A stretch of 64,000 bases of DNA from Caenispirillum bisanense (GCA_945877815.1 CAMDWJ010000017.1:1-64000), one strand, 5' to 3'; positions 31,025 to 41,375 are shown, numbered from the stretch's first letter. Numbers and translations: made by a program. The notes: a model not told the origin generated them from the sequence alone.

Positions 31025-31509
31025 ATTTCTGCTTTTACTCATCATTCCTCGGTACGCGAAAGCGTTTCGCCGCTTTTTCCAGCCCAGAACGCCGGTCCCT
31101 TGGGGCCGCCACCCGAAGCAGAAAGAGCGGATGCCCGTCGATGGCCGTCTTCGGGCGGCTCACCGGCGGCAGCGGTGTCCGGGCTATTTCCGATTCGCGT
31201 CGGAGGAGGGCTGGACACAGCATCTCGCCGCGTTTCGGTGCGGGCGGGTGGACATCGACGGTCAAGCTGAGCCCTTCGGGCGCGCGGATCGTTCGAACGG
31301 ATGGTTTCGTTTGGTGGCCTGACCAAGGAAACAACACATCCGTAGTGCCGCTCTTCGCACCTGGACACCGGGAGAAGCTGACGCGGAAGGCGAGGACGGT
31401 TTCGACCACGGAACCGGATGAGCCGCCAACGTCCGGCCCGGGTCCGGTCCCCAACGGGAGCGCGCCCGTGGCGCGAAGCACAAACGCGTATAGGAGCCTA
31501 ACGGCTCTA
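31025..31509 (+). other. Hairpin-rich intergenic segment without a convincing gene
   Basis: Overlapping frames exist on both strands here (31141-31569 plus, 31035-31481 minus), but none has a recognisable family, a ribosome site or a neighbour that explains it. Many stable hairpins are visible: GCCGTC-TTCG-GGCGGC (31144-31159), ACGGG/CCCGT near 31455, and GAGCC-taac-GGCTC (31494-31507). TTTCTGCTT (31026-31034) could also pair with AAGCAGAAA (31116-31124). A structured RNA is possible; a decayed gene cannot be excluded. Confidence 0.35.
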
Positions 31510-31597
31510 AAGAGGCGTCAGGAAGCGTCGCTCGCGGCGCGTTACAAAGGGATCCCAGGCCCTGCGTAACCTGACGCCTCTTAACTTTTCCCCTTTT
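31510..31597 (+). terminator. Long stem-loop followed by T-rich tail
   Basis: AAGAGGCGTCAGG (31510-31522, first base pairing at the edge) and CCTGACGCCTCT (31570-31581) form a 12-13 bp perfect stem. The 47-base loop can fold again (GTTACaaAGGG with CCCTgcGTAAC). It is followed by TTAACTTTTCCCCTTTTTTG. This looks like a terminator for a plus-strand transcript, yet no gene precedes it, which supports a non-coding RNA upstream. The response regulator begins about 150 bases later. Confidence 0.5.
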
Positions 31598-31749
31598 TTG
31601 ACGTTCCGCTTTTAACGCCGCTTGATTGAGTTGCGATTACGCATCCCGACAAGCGGCTATGTATTTTCCGAAAATGCGGACAACCCCGATGCTCAGGCCC
31701 GCGTCTCGCCCATATCATCCGCCCATCAACCGACAGTGGATGACATCCG

Positions 31750-32274
31750 GTGGCCGGGCTTAATATCAGCAAAGTTAAATTCCTCGTCGTCGAAGACAAT
31801 CCCTTCATGAAGGAGTTGTATCGCCAGATTCTGCGTACGCTCGGCGTGACCCAGACCGTGGAAGCGTCCGACGGAAGCGAGGGCTTGATCATGCTGAAGG
31901 AGATGAGCCCTGACATCGTGATGCTCGACTGGCAGATGGAACCGATGGACGGGATCGCTTTCGCCAAGCAAGTTCGCAGTCGGGAAAGCCCGAGCCCCTA
32001 CGTTCCCATCATCATGATCACGGCCTATTCGGAAATCCTTCGGGTGACCGAAGCGCGCGACGCCGGCGTAAACGAGCTGCTGGCAAAGCCTATCGCCGCC
32101 ACCAATCTGTTCTTGCGTATCCGCGCCGTGATCGAGCGGCCCCGCCTGTTCGTCCAGGCGGAAACCTATTTCGGGCCCGACCGTCGCAGGCGGAACGATC
32201 CCAATCGCAAGGGCGAGGATCGACGCAAGGTTATCGACAAGGACCTCGCCTTCATCGGCGAGAGCGCGGCATAA
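31750..32274 (+). CDS. Single-domain response regulator (CheY-like) with charged tail
   Basis: A 174-residue protein with one receiver domain. The acidic pocket is E15-D16, the phospho-acceptor is D60 in VMLDWQM, the switch Thr is in IIMITAYS and the conserved Lys is in LLAKPIAATN. After the domain comes a basic tail, YFGPDRRRRNDPNRKGEDRRK, a pattern seen in many alphaproteobacterial stand-alone regulators. No kinase gene is nearby and no DNA-binding domain follows. The start is GTG at 1 bp after GG; other starts are possible. The stop lies two bases from the convergent asd stop. Confidence 0.88.
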   Translation: MAGLNISKVKFLVVEDNPFMKELYRQILRTLGVTQTVEASDGSEGLIMLKEMSPDIVMLDWQMEPMDGIAFAKQVRSRESPSPYVPIIMITAYSEILRVTEARDAGVNELLAKPIAATNLFLRIRAVIERPRLFVQAETYFGPDRRRRNDPNRKGEDRRKVIDKDLAFIGESAA

Positions 32275-32276
32275 AA

Positions 32277-33308
32277 CTAAGCCGCTTTTTCCAAATAATC
32301 GCGCGTCAACAACTCGGCGATCTGCACCGCGTTGAGCGCCGCACCCTTGCGCAGATTGTCCGCTACCACCCACAGACTGATGCCGTTCTCGACGGTCGGA
32401 TCCTGACGGATGCGGCTGACATAAACCGGATCTTCGCCGGCGATCTCCGCCGGCGTCGCATAGCCTTCGTTGGCGCGATGGTCGATGACGACGACACCCG
32501 GCGCATTGCGCAGGGCATTGCGCGCCTCTTCATCGGTGATCGAACGCTCGAACTCGATATTGATCGATTCGGCATGGCCGATGAAAACCGGCACGCGCAC
32601 ACAGGTCGCGTTTACCTTGATCTTGGGATCGAGGATCTTCTTGGTCTCGACCACCATCTTCCATTCTTCCTTGGTCGAACCGTCATCCATGAAGACGTCG
32701 ATATGGGGAATGACATTGAAGGCGATCGCCTTGGTGAAGGTCTCTTGGTACTTGCGTTCCGGCTCGTTCAGGAAAATGCCGCGCGTCTGGCTGAACAGCT
32801 CGTCCATCCCGGCCTTGCCCGCACCCGACACGGATTGATAGGTCGAAACGACGACGCGCTTGATGCGCGCGAGATCGTGTAGCGGCTTAAGAGCCACCAC
32901 CATCTGGATCGTCGAGCAGTTCGGATTGGCGATGATGCCCTTCTTGCGATAGTCGGCGATCGCCTGCGGATTGACCTCGGGCACCACCAGCGGCACGTCC
33001 GGGTCCATCCGCCAAAAGGACGTATTGTCGATAACGATGGCGCCTGCCTTGGCCGCGCGCGGGCTATGCTCGGCCGACACCTTGGCGCCCGGCGACGACA
33101 GCACGATATTGGTGCCCTTAAAGTCGAAATCGGCGAGATTGCCGACCTTGAGCACGTCGTCTTCGCCGTAGGAGACCTCCACACCCATCGAGCGCGACGA
33201 GGCCAGCGCGGTCACGTCTTTGGCGGACACGCCCTTGTCCGCCAGGATCTGCAAAATCTCGCGCCCGACATTGCCGGTGGCGCCGACGACTGCATACTTC
33301 GCGCTCAT
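32277..33308 (-). CDS. asd: Aspartate-semialdehyde dehydrogenase
   Basis: The 343-residue enzyme that reduces aspartyl phosphate to the semialdehyde, the branch point to lysine, threonine, methionine and cell-wall diaminopimelate. The NADP site is AVVGATGNVGREIL. The catalytic Cys is in IANPNCSTIQMV (about residue 130), and the active His follows in the HAESINIEFER segment. It lies 41 bases after leuB on the same strand. Its product feeds the pathway that includes DapF, encoded 9 kb away. Confidence 0.95.
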   Translation of the reverse strand: MSAKYAVVGATGNVGREILQILADKGVSAKDVTALASSRSMGVEVSYGEDDVLKVGNLADFDFKGTNIVLSSPGAKVSAEHSPRAAKAGAIVIDNTSFWRMDPDVPLVVPEVNPQAIADYRKKGIIANPNCSTIQMVVALKPLHDLARIKRVVVSTYQSVSGAGKAGMDELFSQTRGIFLNEPERKYQETFTKAIAFNVIPHIDVFMDDGSTKEEWKMVVETKKILDPKIKVNATCVRVPVFIGHAESINIEFERSITDEEARNALRNAPGVVVIDHRANEGYATPAEIAGEDPVYVSRIRQDPTVENGISLWVVADNLRKGAALNAVQIAELLTRDYLEKAA

Positions 33309-33349
33309 AACCTGTCTCCTGCTACCTCTTCTAGATATGCGGCGCCCAA

Positions 33350-34459
33350 TTAGGCCGCAAGCTTGTCGAGTTCCGCCAAAATCGCCGATCCCATCGTATC
33401 GGTCGAGACCTTCGCCTTGCCGGGTTCCATGATATCGGCCGTGCGCATCCCATTATTGAGCACGTTCTGCACCGCTTGATCGATACGGTCGGCGTCTTCG
33501 ACCATATCGAAGGAATAGCGCAACATCATCCCGAAGGACAGGATGGTGGCGAGCGGATTGGCGACACCCTTGCCCGCGATATCGGGGGCCGAGCCATGCA
33601 CCGGCTCGTAAAGCGCGGCACGGCGACCGGTCTTGTCGGGCGCACCCAGCGAAGCGGACGGCAACATGCCGAGCGAGCCGGTCAACATCGCCGCGCAATC
33701 GGACAGGATATCGCCAAACATATTGCCCGTCACGATGACGTCGAACTGTTTCGGGTTGCGCACGAGCTGCATCGCCGCGTTATCGACATACATGTGGCTG
33801 AGCTGAACATCCGGGTATTCGCCCTTGATGCTCTCCATCACTTCGCGCCACATCACGGTGGTCTCAAGTACGTTCGCCTTGTCGATCGAGCAAACACGCT
33901 TATTGCGCTTGCCCGCCAGATCAAACGCCACGCGACCGATACGCTCCACCTCGTCCGTGGTGTAGGTCATCGTGTTCACGCCCTTGCGGCGACCATCTGG
34001 CAAGGTTTCGATGCCGCGCGGCTCGCCAAAATAAATATCGCCCGTGAGTTCGCGGATGATCATGATGTCGAGGCCTTTGACGACATCGAGCTTCAAGGTC
34101 GACGCATTGGCCAATGCGTCGAACACGACGGCCGGACGCAGATTGGCGAACAAGCTTAATTGCTTGCGGATGCCGAGCAGGCCGCGTTCGGGTTGCTGCG
34201 CGAAGGGAAGCTTCTCCCATTTCGGGCCGCCCACCGCGCCCATGATGATGGCATCGGCCGCATGCGCCAATTCCATCGTGCGATCAGGCAGCGGGTTGCC
34301 GGCTCCATCTATCGCGGCGCCGCCGATCAAGGCTTCGTCGAGCGCGAAAGTTACGTGGCGACGCTTGTCCATCCAGTCGATGACGCGCCGAACTTCGGCC
34401 ATGACTTCCGGACCAATGCCGTCGCCGGGCAGCACGAGAAGTCGCTTGTTCGCAGCCAA
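33350..34459 (-). CDS. leuB: 3-isopropylmalate dehydrogenase
   Basis: A 369-residue enzyme for the third leucine-specific step, oxidative decarboxylation of 3-isopropylmalate. I prefer the TTG start at 34459 ([20 protein letters not shown]), because GAGGGAG stands six bases before it; a TTG at 34474 would add five residues. [12 protein letters not shown] and the [14 protein letters not shown] loop are family marks, and metal-binding Asp residues lie in the [15 protein letters not shown] region. [20 protein letters not shown] is the NAD-binding signature. Confidence 0.95.
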   Translation of the reverse strand: MAANKRLLVLPGDGIGPEVMAEVRRVIDWMDKRRHVTFALDEALIGGAAIDGAGNPLPDRTMELAHAADAIIMGAVGGPKWEKLPFAQQPERGLLGIRKQLSLFANLRPAVVFDALANASTLKLDVVKGLDIMIIRELTGDIYFGEPRGIETLPDGRRKGVNTMTYTTDEVERIGRVAFDLAGKRNKRVCSIDKANVLETTVMWREVMESIKGEYPDVQLSHMYVDNAAMQLVRNPKQFDVIVTGNMFGDILSDCAAMLTGSLGMLPSASLGAPDKTGRRAALYEPVHGSAPDIAGKGVANPLATILSFGMMLRYSFDMVEDADRIDQAVQNVLNNGMRTADIMEPGKAKVSTDTMGSAILAELDKLAA

Positions 34460-34499
34460 GATAATCTCCCTCAACGAATTTTAATGAAAATTGTTCTGG

Positions 34500-35105
34500 T
34501 TAAAGCCAGGGCTGGGCGGCCTTCATCTTCTCCTCGTAGGAGGAGATTTTGGTCCCCTTCTGGAGCGTAAGGCCGATATCGTCGAGCCCGTTCAATAGGC
34601 AATGCTTCTTGAAGGGATCGATGTCGAATTTGATGACGCCGCCATCGGGACGCCGGATCTCCTGGCTTTCAAGATCGACGGTGAAGGTGGCATTGGCGCC
34701 GTTCTCGGCATCGTGCGTGAGCTGGTCGATCTGCTCTTGCGGCAGGCGGATTAGCAACATGCCGTTCTTGAACGCATTGTTGTAGAAAATATCGGCGAAG
34801 TCCGGCGCGATGACGCAACGGATGCCGAAATTGTCGAGCGCCCACGGCGCATGCTCGCGCGAAGAGCCGCAGCCGAAGTTCGTTCCGGCGACCAGGATCT
34901 TCGCCTTGCGATAGGCCGGCTGGTTGAGCACGAAATCCGGGCGCTCCTTGCCCTGCTCGTCATAGCGCAGGGTATAGAACAACGACGGGCCAAAGCCCGT
35001 CCGCTTGATGGATTTTAGGAACCGCGCGGGGATGATCATGTCGGTATCGACATTGACCATCGGCAAGGGGGCGGCGACACCAGTGAGGCTCGTGAACTTT
35101 TCCAT
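34500..35105 (-). CDS. leuD: 3-isopropylmalate dehydratase small subunit
   Basis: The 201-residue small subunit that with LeuC isomerises 2- to 3-isopropylmalate. The pattern begins [20 protein letters not shown], with the swivel-domain motif [17 protein letters not shown] and [20 protein letters not shown]. Its ATG overlaps the leuC stop by one base (TGATG), so the two subunits are coupled. leuB follows after 40 bases. Confidence 0.95.
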   Translation of the reverse strand: MEKFTSLTGVAAPLPMVNVDTDMIIPARFLKSIKRTGFGPSLFYTLRYDEQGKERPDFVLNQPAYRKAKILVAGTNFGCGSSREHAPWALDNFGIRCVIAPDFADIFYNNAFKNGMLLIRLPQEQIDQLTHDAENGANATFTVDLESQEIRRPDGGVIKFDIDPFKKHCLLNGLDDIGLTLQKGTKISSYEEKMKAAQPWL

Positions 35106-36511
35106 CAGTTGAACTCCCTCACGTCCGCCAGATGACCCTTGATCGCGGCAGCAGCAGCCATCGCAGGCGACAGCAAATGCGTGCGACCACCGGGGCCTTG
35201 GCGGCCTTCGAAGTTGCGGTTGGAAGTCGAGGCCGAGCGTTCTCCCGGCTTAAGCTTATCGTTGTTCATGGCGAGGCACATCGAACAGCCCGCATCGCGC
35301 CATTCGAACCCGGCATCGGTGAAGATCTTGTCGAGGCCTTCGCTTTCGGCCTGTTCCTTAACGAGCCCCGAACCGGGAACCACCAGCGCCTGAACGTGAT
35401 CGGCCTTCTTGCGCCCCTTCACAATAACGGCGGCGGCGCGCAAATCCTCGATGCGCGAGTTGGTGCACGATCCGATGAACATCTTGTCGATCCTGACATC
35501 CTGCATCGCAGTGCCCGGTGTGAGGCCCATATAGGCGAGCGAGCGTTCGAGCTTCTTGCGTTTGCCTTCGTCGGCGATGTCCTTCGGATCGGGAACATGA
35601 CCTGTGATCGGCACGACATCCTCAGGACTGGTGCCCCAGGTGACCATCGGCGTGATGTCGCGCGCATTCAACGTGACCTCGACATCGTATTTGGCGCCCG
35701 GATCGGAGGGCAGCGACTTCCAATAGGTGAGCGCCATTTCCCAGGTCGCACCCTTGGGCGACATCGGCCGGCCCATCAGATATTCGAAGGTTTTCTCGTC
35801 AGGCGCGATGAGGCCGGCGCGCGCGCCCGCTTCGATCGTCATGTTGCAGACCGTCATGCGGCCCGCCATGTCGAGATTGCGCACCGCTTCGCCGGCGTAT
35901 TCGACGACGCAGCCGGTACCGCCGGCCGTGCCGATCTTGCCGATGATGGCAAGGATCATGTCCTTCGCGGTGATGCCGACGGGCAATGCGCCGTCGACCG
36001 AAATGCGCATGTTTTTCGCCTTGGTTTGGATCATGGTCTGGCTCGCCAGAACATGCTCCACCTCGGAGGTGCCGATGCCGAAGGCGAGCGAGCCGAAGGC
36101 GCCGTGCGTCGCCGTATGCGAATCGCCGCACACCATCGTCGTGCCCGGCAGGGTGAAGCCCTGCTCCGGCCCGATGACATGACAGATGCCCTGGCGGATA
36201 TCGTCCATGCCGAAGAGCTGGATGCCGAACTCCTTGCAGTTTGTCGTCAGCGCCTCGACCTGGATGCGCGACTCTTCTTCCTCGATGCCCTTATCGCGGT
36301 TTTCGGTCGGCACATTGTGATCAGGGACCGCGAGCGTAAGATCGGGGCGGCGCACCTTGCGTCCGGTATTGCGCAATCCCTCGAACGCCTGCGGGCTCGT
36401 CACTTCGTGCACGAGATGACGGTCGATGAAAATCAGGCAGGTACCGTCTGCCTGTTGATCGACCAGATGAGCGTCCCAAATCTTATCGAAAAGCGTGCGC
36501 GGGCCGGCCAT
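35105..36511 (-). CDS. leuC: 3-isopropylmalate dehydratase large subunit
   Basis: The 468-residue aconitase-type subunit that carries the 4Fe-4S cluster. Family marks are [69 protein letters not shown] (first cluster Cys), and a CSMCLAMN motif with the other two Cys. It lies six bases after rplS on the same strand, linking the ribosomal and leucine genes in one unit. Confidence 0.95.
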   Translation of the reverse strand: MAGPRTLFDKIWDAHLVDQQADGTCLIFIDRHLVHEVTSPQAFEGLRNTGRKVRRPDLTLAVPDHNVPTENRDKGIEEEESRIQVEALTTNCKEFGIQLFGMDDIRQGICHVIGPEQGFTLPGTTMVCGDSHTATHGAFGSLAFGIGTSEVEHVLASQTMIQTKAKNMRISVDGALPVGITAKDMILAIIGKIGTAGGTGCVVEYAGEAVRNLDMAGRMTVCNMTIEAGARAGLIAPDEKTFEYLMGRPMSPKGATWEMALTYWKSLPSDPGAKYDVEVTLNARDITPMVTWGTSPEDVVPITGHVPDPKDIADEGKRKKLERSLAYMGLTPGTAMQDVRIDKMFIGSCTNSRIEDLRAAAVIVKGRKKADHVQALVVPGSGLVKEQAESEGLDKIFTDAGFEWRDAGCSMCLAMNNDKLKPGERSASTSNRNFEGRQGPGGRTHLLSPAMAAAAAIKGHLADVREFN

Positions 36512-36517
36512 CAGTGG

Positions 36518-36970
36518 CTACTCCTTGTCGCTGGCCGCTTCGGGGGCGGCTTCGCGCGACGTCGAGGTCGCATGCAGATCGCGTTCGGCGGCCGAGAGCT
36601 TGGCCGCGTAACCGTCGGTGCGCTCAGAGATGCGCGCACTCTTGCCTTGGCGACCGCGCAGGTAATAGAGCTTCGCGCGGCGAACGTCGCCGCGACGGAT
36701 CACTTCGATCTTCGCGACGTTCGGCGAATAGAGCGGAAACACGCGTTCGACACCTTCGCCGTACGAGATCTTGCGGACCGTGAAGTTGGAATTGAGGCCC
36801 GAGTTCTTGCGCGCGATGCACAATCCTTCGAAAGCCTGGATGCGCGAGCGCTCGCCTTCGACCACCTTCACGCTGACGCGAATGGTATCGCCCGGCGCGA
36901 ATTCCGGCGCGGGCTTGCCGGCCGTCAGCTTGTCGATCTGCTGCTGTTCTACTTCTTGCAACGTGTTCAT
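36518..36970 (-). CDS. rplS: 50S ribosomal protein L19
   Basis: A 150-residue L19. The start is ATG 36970 ([20 protein letters not shown]), which overlaps the trmD stop by four bases; an upstream in-frame extension inside trmD is spurious. The core is complete ([55 protein letters not shown]). A C-terminal extension of about 35 residues rich in Ala, Glu and Ser ([16 protein letters not shown]) is common in this class. It lies at the 30S-50S interface. Confidence 0.95.
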   Translation of the reverse strand: MNTLQEVEQQQIDKLTAGKPAPEFAPGDTIRVSVKVVEGERSRIQAFEGLCIARKNSGLNSNFTVRKISYGEGVERVFPLYSPNVAKIEVIRRGDVRRAKLYYLRGRQGKSARISERTDGYAAKLSAAERDLHATSTSREAAPEAASDKE

Positions 36971-37710
36971 CTCTTCATCCCCGATCCTTGGGCGGCGTAC
37001 CTTGTCCATAAATCGGGACGCCGTTCTCGTGTGATCCTCTCGGCCTGATCCAAACGCCAAGCGCGAACTTTTTCGTGATGACCGGAAATCAGAACCTCCG
37101 GCACCTCCCGATCGCGCCACGTGCGCGGCCGGGTATAGTGAGGGTATTCAAGCAACCCTCCTTCGAAACTCTCTTCCTCGGATGAACCGAGGCCTCCCAT
37201 CACTCCGGGCAACAGCCGCACGCAGGCGTCGATCAGCGCGATCGCCGCAGGCTCGCCGCCCGACAGAACGAAATCGCCGAGGCTGATTTCTTCCATCGAC
37301 CAAGCTTCGACAACGCGCTCGTCGATCCCTTCGAACCGACCGCACAACATCACCGCACCCGGGCCTTCGGCCAGCGCGTGAATTCGCGCCTGAGTCAACG
37401 GCGTACCGCGTGGGCTGAGGAAAACGACGGGTACTTGATCGTCGCGCGCGCTCACCACACTCGCCAGCGCCTCGTCAACGACGTCGGGGCGCATCACCAT
37501 GCCAGGCCCGCCGCCGAACGGGGCATCATCGACGACGCGGTGTTTATCGCGCGCAAAGGAGCGAATATCAACCGCATTGAGCCGCCACAACCCGTCCTCG
37601 AGGGCGCGTCCGGCCAGCGAATGGGCGAGCGGCCCCGGAAACATTTCCGGGAACAGGGTCAGAACGTCCGCAGTCCAGGGAGCGGCGGACGGGAGGTCAC
37701 GAGCGTTCAT
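36967..37710 (-). CDS. trmD: tRNA (guanine37-N1)-methyltransferase
   Basis: The 247-residue knotted SPOUT enzyme that methylates G37 of tRNAs and prevents frameshifting. [20 protein letters not shown] starts the fold, [20 protein letters not shown] contains substrate loops, and the AdoMet knot is seen as [18 protein letters not shown] and [15 protein letters not shown]. The C-terminal domain ends in [17 protein letters not shown]. It overlaps rimM upstream by 14 bases and rplS by four. Confidence 0.95.
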   Translation of the reverse strand: MNARDLPSAAPWTADVLTLFPEMFPGPLAHSLAGRALEDGLWRLNAVDIRSFARDKHRVVDDAPFGGGPGMVMRPDVVDEALASVVSARDDQVPVVFLSPRGTPLTQARIHALAEGPGAVMLCGRFEGIDERVVEAWSMEEISLGDFVLSGGEPAAIALIDACVRLLPGVMGGLGSSEEESFEGGLLEYPHYTRPRTWRDREVPEVLISGHHEKVRAWRLDQAERITRERRPDLWTRYAAQGSGMKR

Positions 37711-38260
37711 CGCCGTCCCCCTCGTTCGAACGATCGCCCTTGGCCTCGCTCATCGCGGGCGGATCGACGACGACACGGCCTGCGGCAACATCGACCACGG
37801 GCACGGCAGCCCGGGTGAAGGGCAATAGAAGCTTGCCGCCCAAATCGAGCGTCACCTCCATCACATCTCCGGCGCCGTAATTGTCCATGCTCGTAACCGT
37901 ACCCATCGATCGTCCGTCTTTGTCCTCGACCCGCAACCCAATCACATCCGCAACGTAAACCTCGTCCTCGTCCGGCTCGGGCAGAGCGTCCCGCCCAATA
38001 TATAGTTCGACGCCCTTCAAACCCTCCGCCGCCGTCCGGTCGGCGATGCCGACGATCTTCGCGACCACGCCTTTTGCCGTCACCCGGCGCACCTTCAACG
38101 CGAAGCTGCGCTTGGCCTCCGCGTCACCGAGCGCCCCGTAAGCACCGATCGACGCGGGATCCGCGGTGAAGCTGCGGATCAGGACGGCACCATCGAGCCC
38201 GTGCGCCCCGGTAATCACGCCAAGGCAGATGCGCCCCAACCCGATGTCCGGCGCGGCCAT
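37697..38260 (-). CDS. rimM: Ribosome maturation factor RimM
   Basis: A 187-residue 30S assembly factor that binds protein S19 and the 16S head. The beta-barrel start [20 protein letters not shown] is typical. The PRC-barrel half follows ([40 protein letters not shown], and the closing [15 protein letters not shown]). A short acidic tail follows. The gene lies 15 bases after rpsP and overlaps trmD. Confidence 0.92.
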   Translation of the reverse strand: MAAPDIGLGRICLGVITGAHGLDGAVLIRSFTADPASIGAYGALGDAEAKRSFALKVRRVTAKGVVAKIVGIADRTAAEGLKGVELYIGRDALPEPDEDEVYVADVIGLRVEDKDGRSMGTVTSMDNYGAGDVMEVTLDLGGKLLLPFTRAAVPVVDVAAGRVVVDPPAMSEAKGDRSNEGDGDERS

Positions 38261-38275
38261 GGTCCGAGCGCCGTC

Positions 38276-38683
38276 TTAGGCGCCTTCGGCCGGCTGTTCG
38301 GCGGCTTCGGCCGGTGCCGGCTGAGCGGCGGCTTCGGCTGCCTTCGCGGCTGCTTCCTCGCGGGCGCGCGTACGCTCCTGAGCCTTTTCCTTCGGCTGGC
38401 TCTTCTTGGTCTGGTCGAAACGCTTCGGTGCTTCGATCAAGCCGGCATTGGCCAGGAAACGGGCCACGCGGTCGGTCGGTTGCGCGCCATTCGACAGCCA
38501 GTGCTGAATGCGCTCGGTCTGGAGCTGCAACCGCTCCGGGTGATCTTGCGGAACCATCGGATTATAGGAGCCGACGCGCTCGATGAAACGACCATCACGC
38601 GGGCTGCGCGCATCGGCGATCACGATCCGGTAGTAGGGACGTTTCTTGGCGCCACCGCGCGACAGTCTGATTTTCAAAGCCAT
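38276..38683 (-). CDS. rpsP: 30S ribosomal protein S16 with long Ala/Glu tail
   Basis: A 135-residue S16. The core ([52 protein letters not shown]) spans about 85 residues. After it comes a tail of about 45 residues rich in Lys, Ala, Glu and Pro, well beyond E. coli S16 (82 residues) but usual for alphaproteobacteria. S16 is needed for 30S assembly. It starts 68 bases after the ffh stop and begins the S16-RimM-TrmD-L19 run. Confidence 0.95.
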   Translation of the reverse strand: MALKIRLSRGGAKKRPYYRIVIADARSPRDGRFIERVGSYNPMVPQDHPERLQLQTERIQHWLSNGAQPTDRVARFLANAGLIEAPKRFDQTKKSQPKEKAQERTRAREEAAAKAAEAAAQPAPAEAAEQPAEGA

Positions 38684-38751
38684 AAGTTGTTCGTTCCTTA
38701 GCTGATAGTTGTTCGGGTTGGATAATTGATCTCTGTGTGTCGACCTTCGGT

Positions 38752-40131
38752 CTAGCGCATGCCGCCCGGGAAACCCGGCGGCATCATCGGCGGCATGCCG
38801 CCGCCGAACATCCCACCGCGGCCGCCTTTGCCCATCTTTTTCATCATGTCGCTCATCTGCTGGAATTGCTTGAGCAGTTTGTTCACGTCCTGCACGGACG
38901 TGCCCGAGCCGTTGGCGATGCGGATGCGGCGCTTGGCGTTCAAAACCTTGGGATTGGCGCGTTCGGCCCGGGTCATCGAGCGGATGATCGCCTGTTGGCG
39001 CGCGAGCATCTTGTTATCGATGTTGGCACCCTCGATCTGCTTCTTCATCTTGCCGATGCCGGGGATCATGCCGAGCAGACCGCCGAGATCGCCCATGCCG
39101 CGGATCTGACCGAGTTGATCGGCGAGATCGTCGAGTGTGAATTGGCCACGCAACGCACGCTTGGCCTGCTGTTCGGCTTGCGCACGATCGATGACCTGCG
39201 ATGCCTTCTCGACCAGGCCAACCACGTCGCCCATGCCGAGGATACGGCCGGCAACGCGCTGGGCATCGAAGACTTCCAGCGCATCGAGCTTTTCGCCGAC
39301 GCCCATGAACTTGATCGGACGTCCGGTCACCGCGCGCATACTGAGTGCGGCGCCGCCGCGCGCATCGCCATCGACGCGGGTGAGCACGATGCCGGTAATG
39401 CCGACGCGCTCATTGAATTCTTTGGCTGTGTTGACGGCGTCCTGACCCGACAACGCATCGGCGACAAGCAGCACTTCGGCCGGCTTCACGATGCCGCGAA
39501 TCTCCGCGACCTCCGCCATCAGAGCCATGTCGATCGACAAACGACCGGCGGTATCGAGGATCACCACGTCGTAGCCTTCGCGGCGCGCGGTATCCATGGC
39601 GCGACGTGCGATCGCAACCGGCCGCTCGCCCATGATGGGTGTCAGCGACGCGACACCGCCCTGTTCGCCCAGCACGCGGAGCTGCTCCTGCGCGGCGGGA
39701 CGCGCGACGTCGAGCCCGGCAAGCAGAACCTTCTTGCGGTCACGGCTTGTAAGACGCGCGCCGAGCTTAGCCGAGGTCGTCGTTTTGCCGGAGCCTTGCA
39801 GGCCGACCATAAGGATCGCCATCGGCGGCGTGACGTTGAAATTCAGCGCCGCATCGGCGTCGCCACCTTGGCCCAACATTTCGACCAAGCAGTCGTGAAC
39901 GATTTTGACGACCATTTGGCCTGGCGTGACGCTCCGTAGCACGTCCTGGCCGATCGCGCGTCGGGTCGCGCTGTCAATGAAATCCTTGGCGACCGGCAGC
40001 GCGACGTCGGCATCAAGCAGCGCCAGACGCACCTCGCGCATCGCCGCATCGACGTCGGCCTCGCTCAGCGCGCCGCGCCGGGTCAGTCGGTCGAAAACGT
40101 CCGATAGTTTTGCGCTCAGGGCGTCGAACAC
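38752..40131 (-). CDS. ffh: Signal recognition particle protein Ffh
   Basis: The 459-residue SRP GTPase that binds 4.5S RNA and signal sequences. The start is GTG 40131 ([20 protein letters not shown]); a longer ATG frame reads through unlikely sequence. GTPase motifs are [28 protein letters not shown] and [14 protein letters not shown]. The C-terminal M domain is Met-rich, with [20 protein letters not shown] (RNA-binding) and a Gly/Met/Pro tail. Its receptor FtsY is encoded at 43.5 kb on the other strand. Confidence 0.95.
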   Translation of the reverse strand: MFDALSAKLSDVFDRLTRRGALSEADVDAAMREVRLALLDADVALPVAKDFIDSATRRAIGQDVLRSVTPGQMVVKIVHDCLVEMLGQGGDADAALNFNVTPPMAILMVGLQGSGKTTTSAKLGARLTSRDRKKVLLAGLDVARPAAQEQLRVLGEQGGVASLTPIMGERPVAIARRAMDTARREGYDVVILDTAGRLSIDMALMAEVAEIRGIVKPAEVLLVADALSGQDAVNTAKEFNERVGITGIVLTRVDGDARGGAALSMRAVTGRPIKFMGVGEKLDALEVFDAQRVAGRILGMGDVVGLVEKASQVIDRAQAEQQAKRALRGQFTLDDLADQLGQIRGMGDLGGLLGMIPGIGKMKKQIEGANIDNKMLARQQAIIRSMTRAERANPKVLNAKRRIRIANGSGTSVQDVNKLLKQFQQMSDMMKKMGKGGRGGMFGGGMPPMMPPGFPGGMR

Positions 40132-40203
40132 GCTGTAAGACTCCGCCTCTCCAAACGAAAAACGCCAGTGCGCGAACCCTCGCGGACTGGCGGCGCGCGG
40201 CAT

Positions 40204-40574
40204 GGCCGGGCGTCAAAGCGACGGTAATCTAGGGATGTGAGTTATTTGAGTCAAGCAACGCACCATTGTAGGTGCCACTGTCGCTGGCGTTTTCGTGACC
40301 TATATTCAGTGAGCACGTACCGTGTCACGGAACCATTTTTGCACGAATAAATTGCATACGATCACACAGGTTCATGCGTCTTCAACGTGTAGTTTTTGGC
40401 GAATACACCTATGAAGATGTCTAGCGTTCCAGTTGAATTTCCGCAGTTTTCGGAGATAGTTAATCGTGCTATTTATATCTCCGGGACCGAGACCATAATA
40501 AAGCCAATAAATTAGTTTATAAAATAACCGACAGAACAATATCCACTTGAGGGAATACGAGGACAGTATCGACT
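40204..40574. other. AT-rich intergenic region before the XRE regulator
   Basis: This 370-base gap is clearly richer in A and T than its surroundings, most of all after 40430. No gene, tRNA or strong hairpin was found. The run AATAAATTAGTTTATAAAAT (40506-40525) could hold a promoter for the XRE regulator that starts at 40575. A divergent promoter for ffh should lie at the left end. Confidence 0.5.
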
Positions 40575-41003
40575 ATGAGAAGGCGAACCATAAAAGACGA
40601 TGGACCGGACCCAATCGACCGTTATGTCGGATCGCGCGTACGTGCCCGACGCGTCGGTATCAGATTGAGCCAGACCAAACTTGGCGAAGCTATCGGCGTT
40701 ACTTTCCAACAAGTTCAGAAATACGAAAACGGCACCAACCGCATCGGTGCCAGCAATCTTTATAAGATCGGCAAGACTCTTGGTGTCGACGTCGCCTACT
40801 TCTTTGAAGGCGTTCAGGAAATCGCCGCTTCGTTGATGCCCGATACGCCTGAAGGACCGCTTGCCGGGATCAAGGAAGATCCGCTGACATCTCGCGACGC
40901 CATCGAGATGGTGCACAATTTTTTTCGCGTCAAGGATCCAAATGTGCGCAAGCGGTTGGCCCAGTTCGTGAAAACGCTCGCCCAATCCAGCGACGATGTG
41001 TGA
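40575..41003 (+). CDS. XRE-family helix-turn-helix transcriptional regulator
   Basis: A 142-residue DNA-binding protein. Residues about 18-75 are a Cro/C1-type HTH (VRARRVGIRLSQTKLGEAIG, VTFQQVQKYENGTNRIGASN), followed by YKIGKTLGVDVAYFF. The C-terminal third (DAIEMVHNFFRVKDPNVRKR, LAQFVKTLAQ) is a helical pair seen in a set of alphaproteobacterial XRE regulators and probably serves for dimerisation. The upstream region is long and AT-rich. The next gene encodes a short protein that resembles only this C-terminal part. Confidence 0.88.
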   Translation: MRRRTIKDDGPDPIDRYVGSRVRARRVGIRLSQTKLGEAIGVTFQQVQKYENGTNRIGASNLYKIGKTLGVDVAYFFEGVQEIAASLMPDTPEGPLAGIKEDPLTSRDAIEMVHNFFRVKDPNVRKRLAQFVKTLAQSSDDV

Positions 41004-41129
41004 CCTGACCTACCCAACCAAGCCTAATTTTCATTTGGCTCGCACAACACTCATGCTATACCAAACCGAGTAGATTTTTATAAAAAACTACTACAAGTTG
41101 TATTTTGTGCTCGGGGTTGGGGAAAGTTT

Positions 41130-41375
41130 ATGAGTGATGAGACGGGGACACCCGCGAGGGTCTCAGATTCCGACCAATTCGTTGCGGAGATCGGCGCAAA
41201 GGTGCGTGATATGTTGTCCAGGGCCGGCATCCTTCCCGAGATTGGCGACACTCCGGTCGCGACAGACGTTGATATCGGCCGGATGCTTCATGCCTTCATC
41301 CATATCCGCGACCCGCGCATTCGTACCGAATTCGTTTCGTTGATAGAAGCACTGAAAAGCTTTTCGTCTCGCTGA
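41130..41375 (+). CDS. Small protein resembling the C-terminal domain of the adjacent XRE regulator
   Basis: An 81-residue protein (MSDETGTPARVSDSDQFVAE to the end LIEALKSFSSR) without a DNA-binding domain. Its end, GRMLHAFIHIRDPRIRTEFV, lines up with MVHNFFRVKDPNVRKRLAQF of the neighbouring regulator: the same helix spacing, with a shared DP-x-[VI]-R core. GGGGAAAG precedes the ATG. It may form mixed dimers with XRE regulators and so act as a modulator, which is inference. It could also be a truncated duplicate of the regulator. Confidence 0.6.
   Translation: MSDETGTPARVSDSDQFVAEIGAKVRDMLSRAGILPEIGDTPVATDVDIGRMLHAFIHIRDPRIRTEFVSLIEALKSFSSR

Noticed and set aside
31035..31569. Overlapping frames of about 145 codons on both strands
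   Set aside because: Neither has a recognisable domain or ribosome site, both are rich in Pro, Arg and Ser as antisense GC-rich frames are, and the segment is full of hairpins.
31025..31600. RNase P RNA, tmRNA or group II intron
   Set aside because: The fixed core motifs of RNase P RNA, the tmRNA tag and domain V of group II introns were looked for on both strands and not found.
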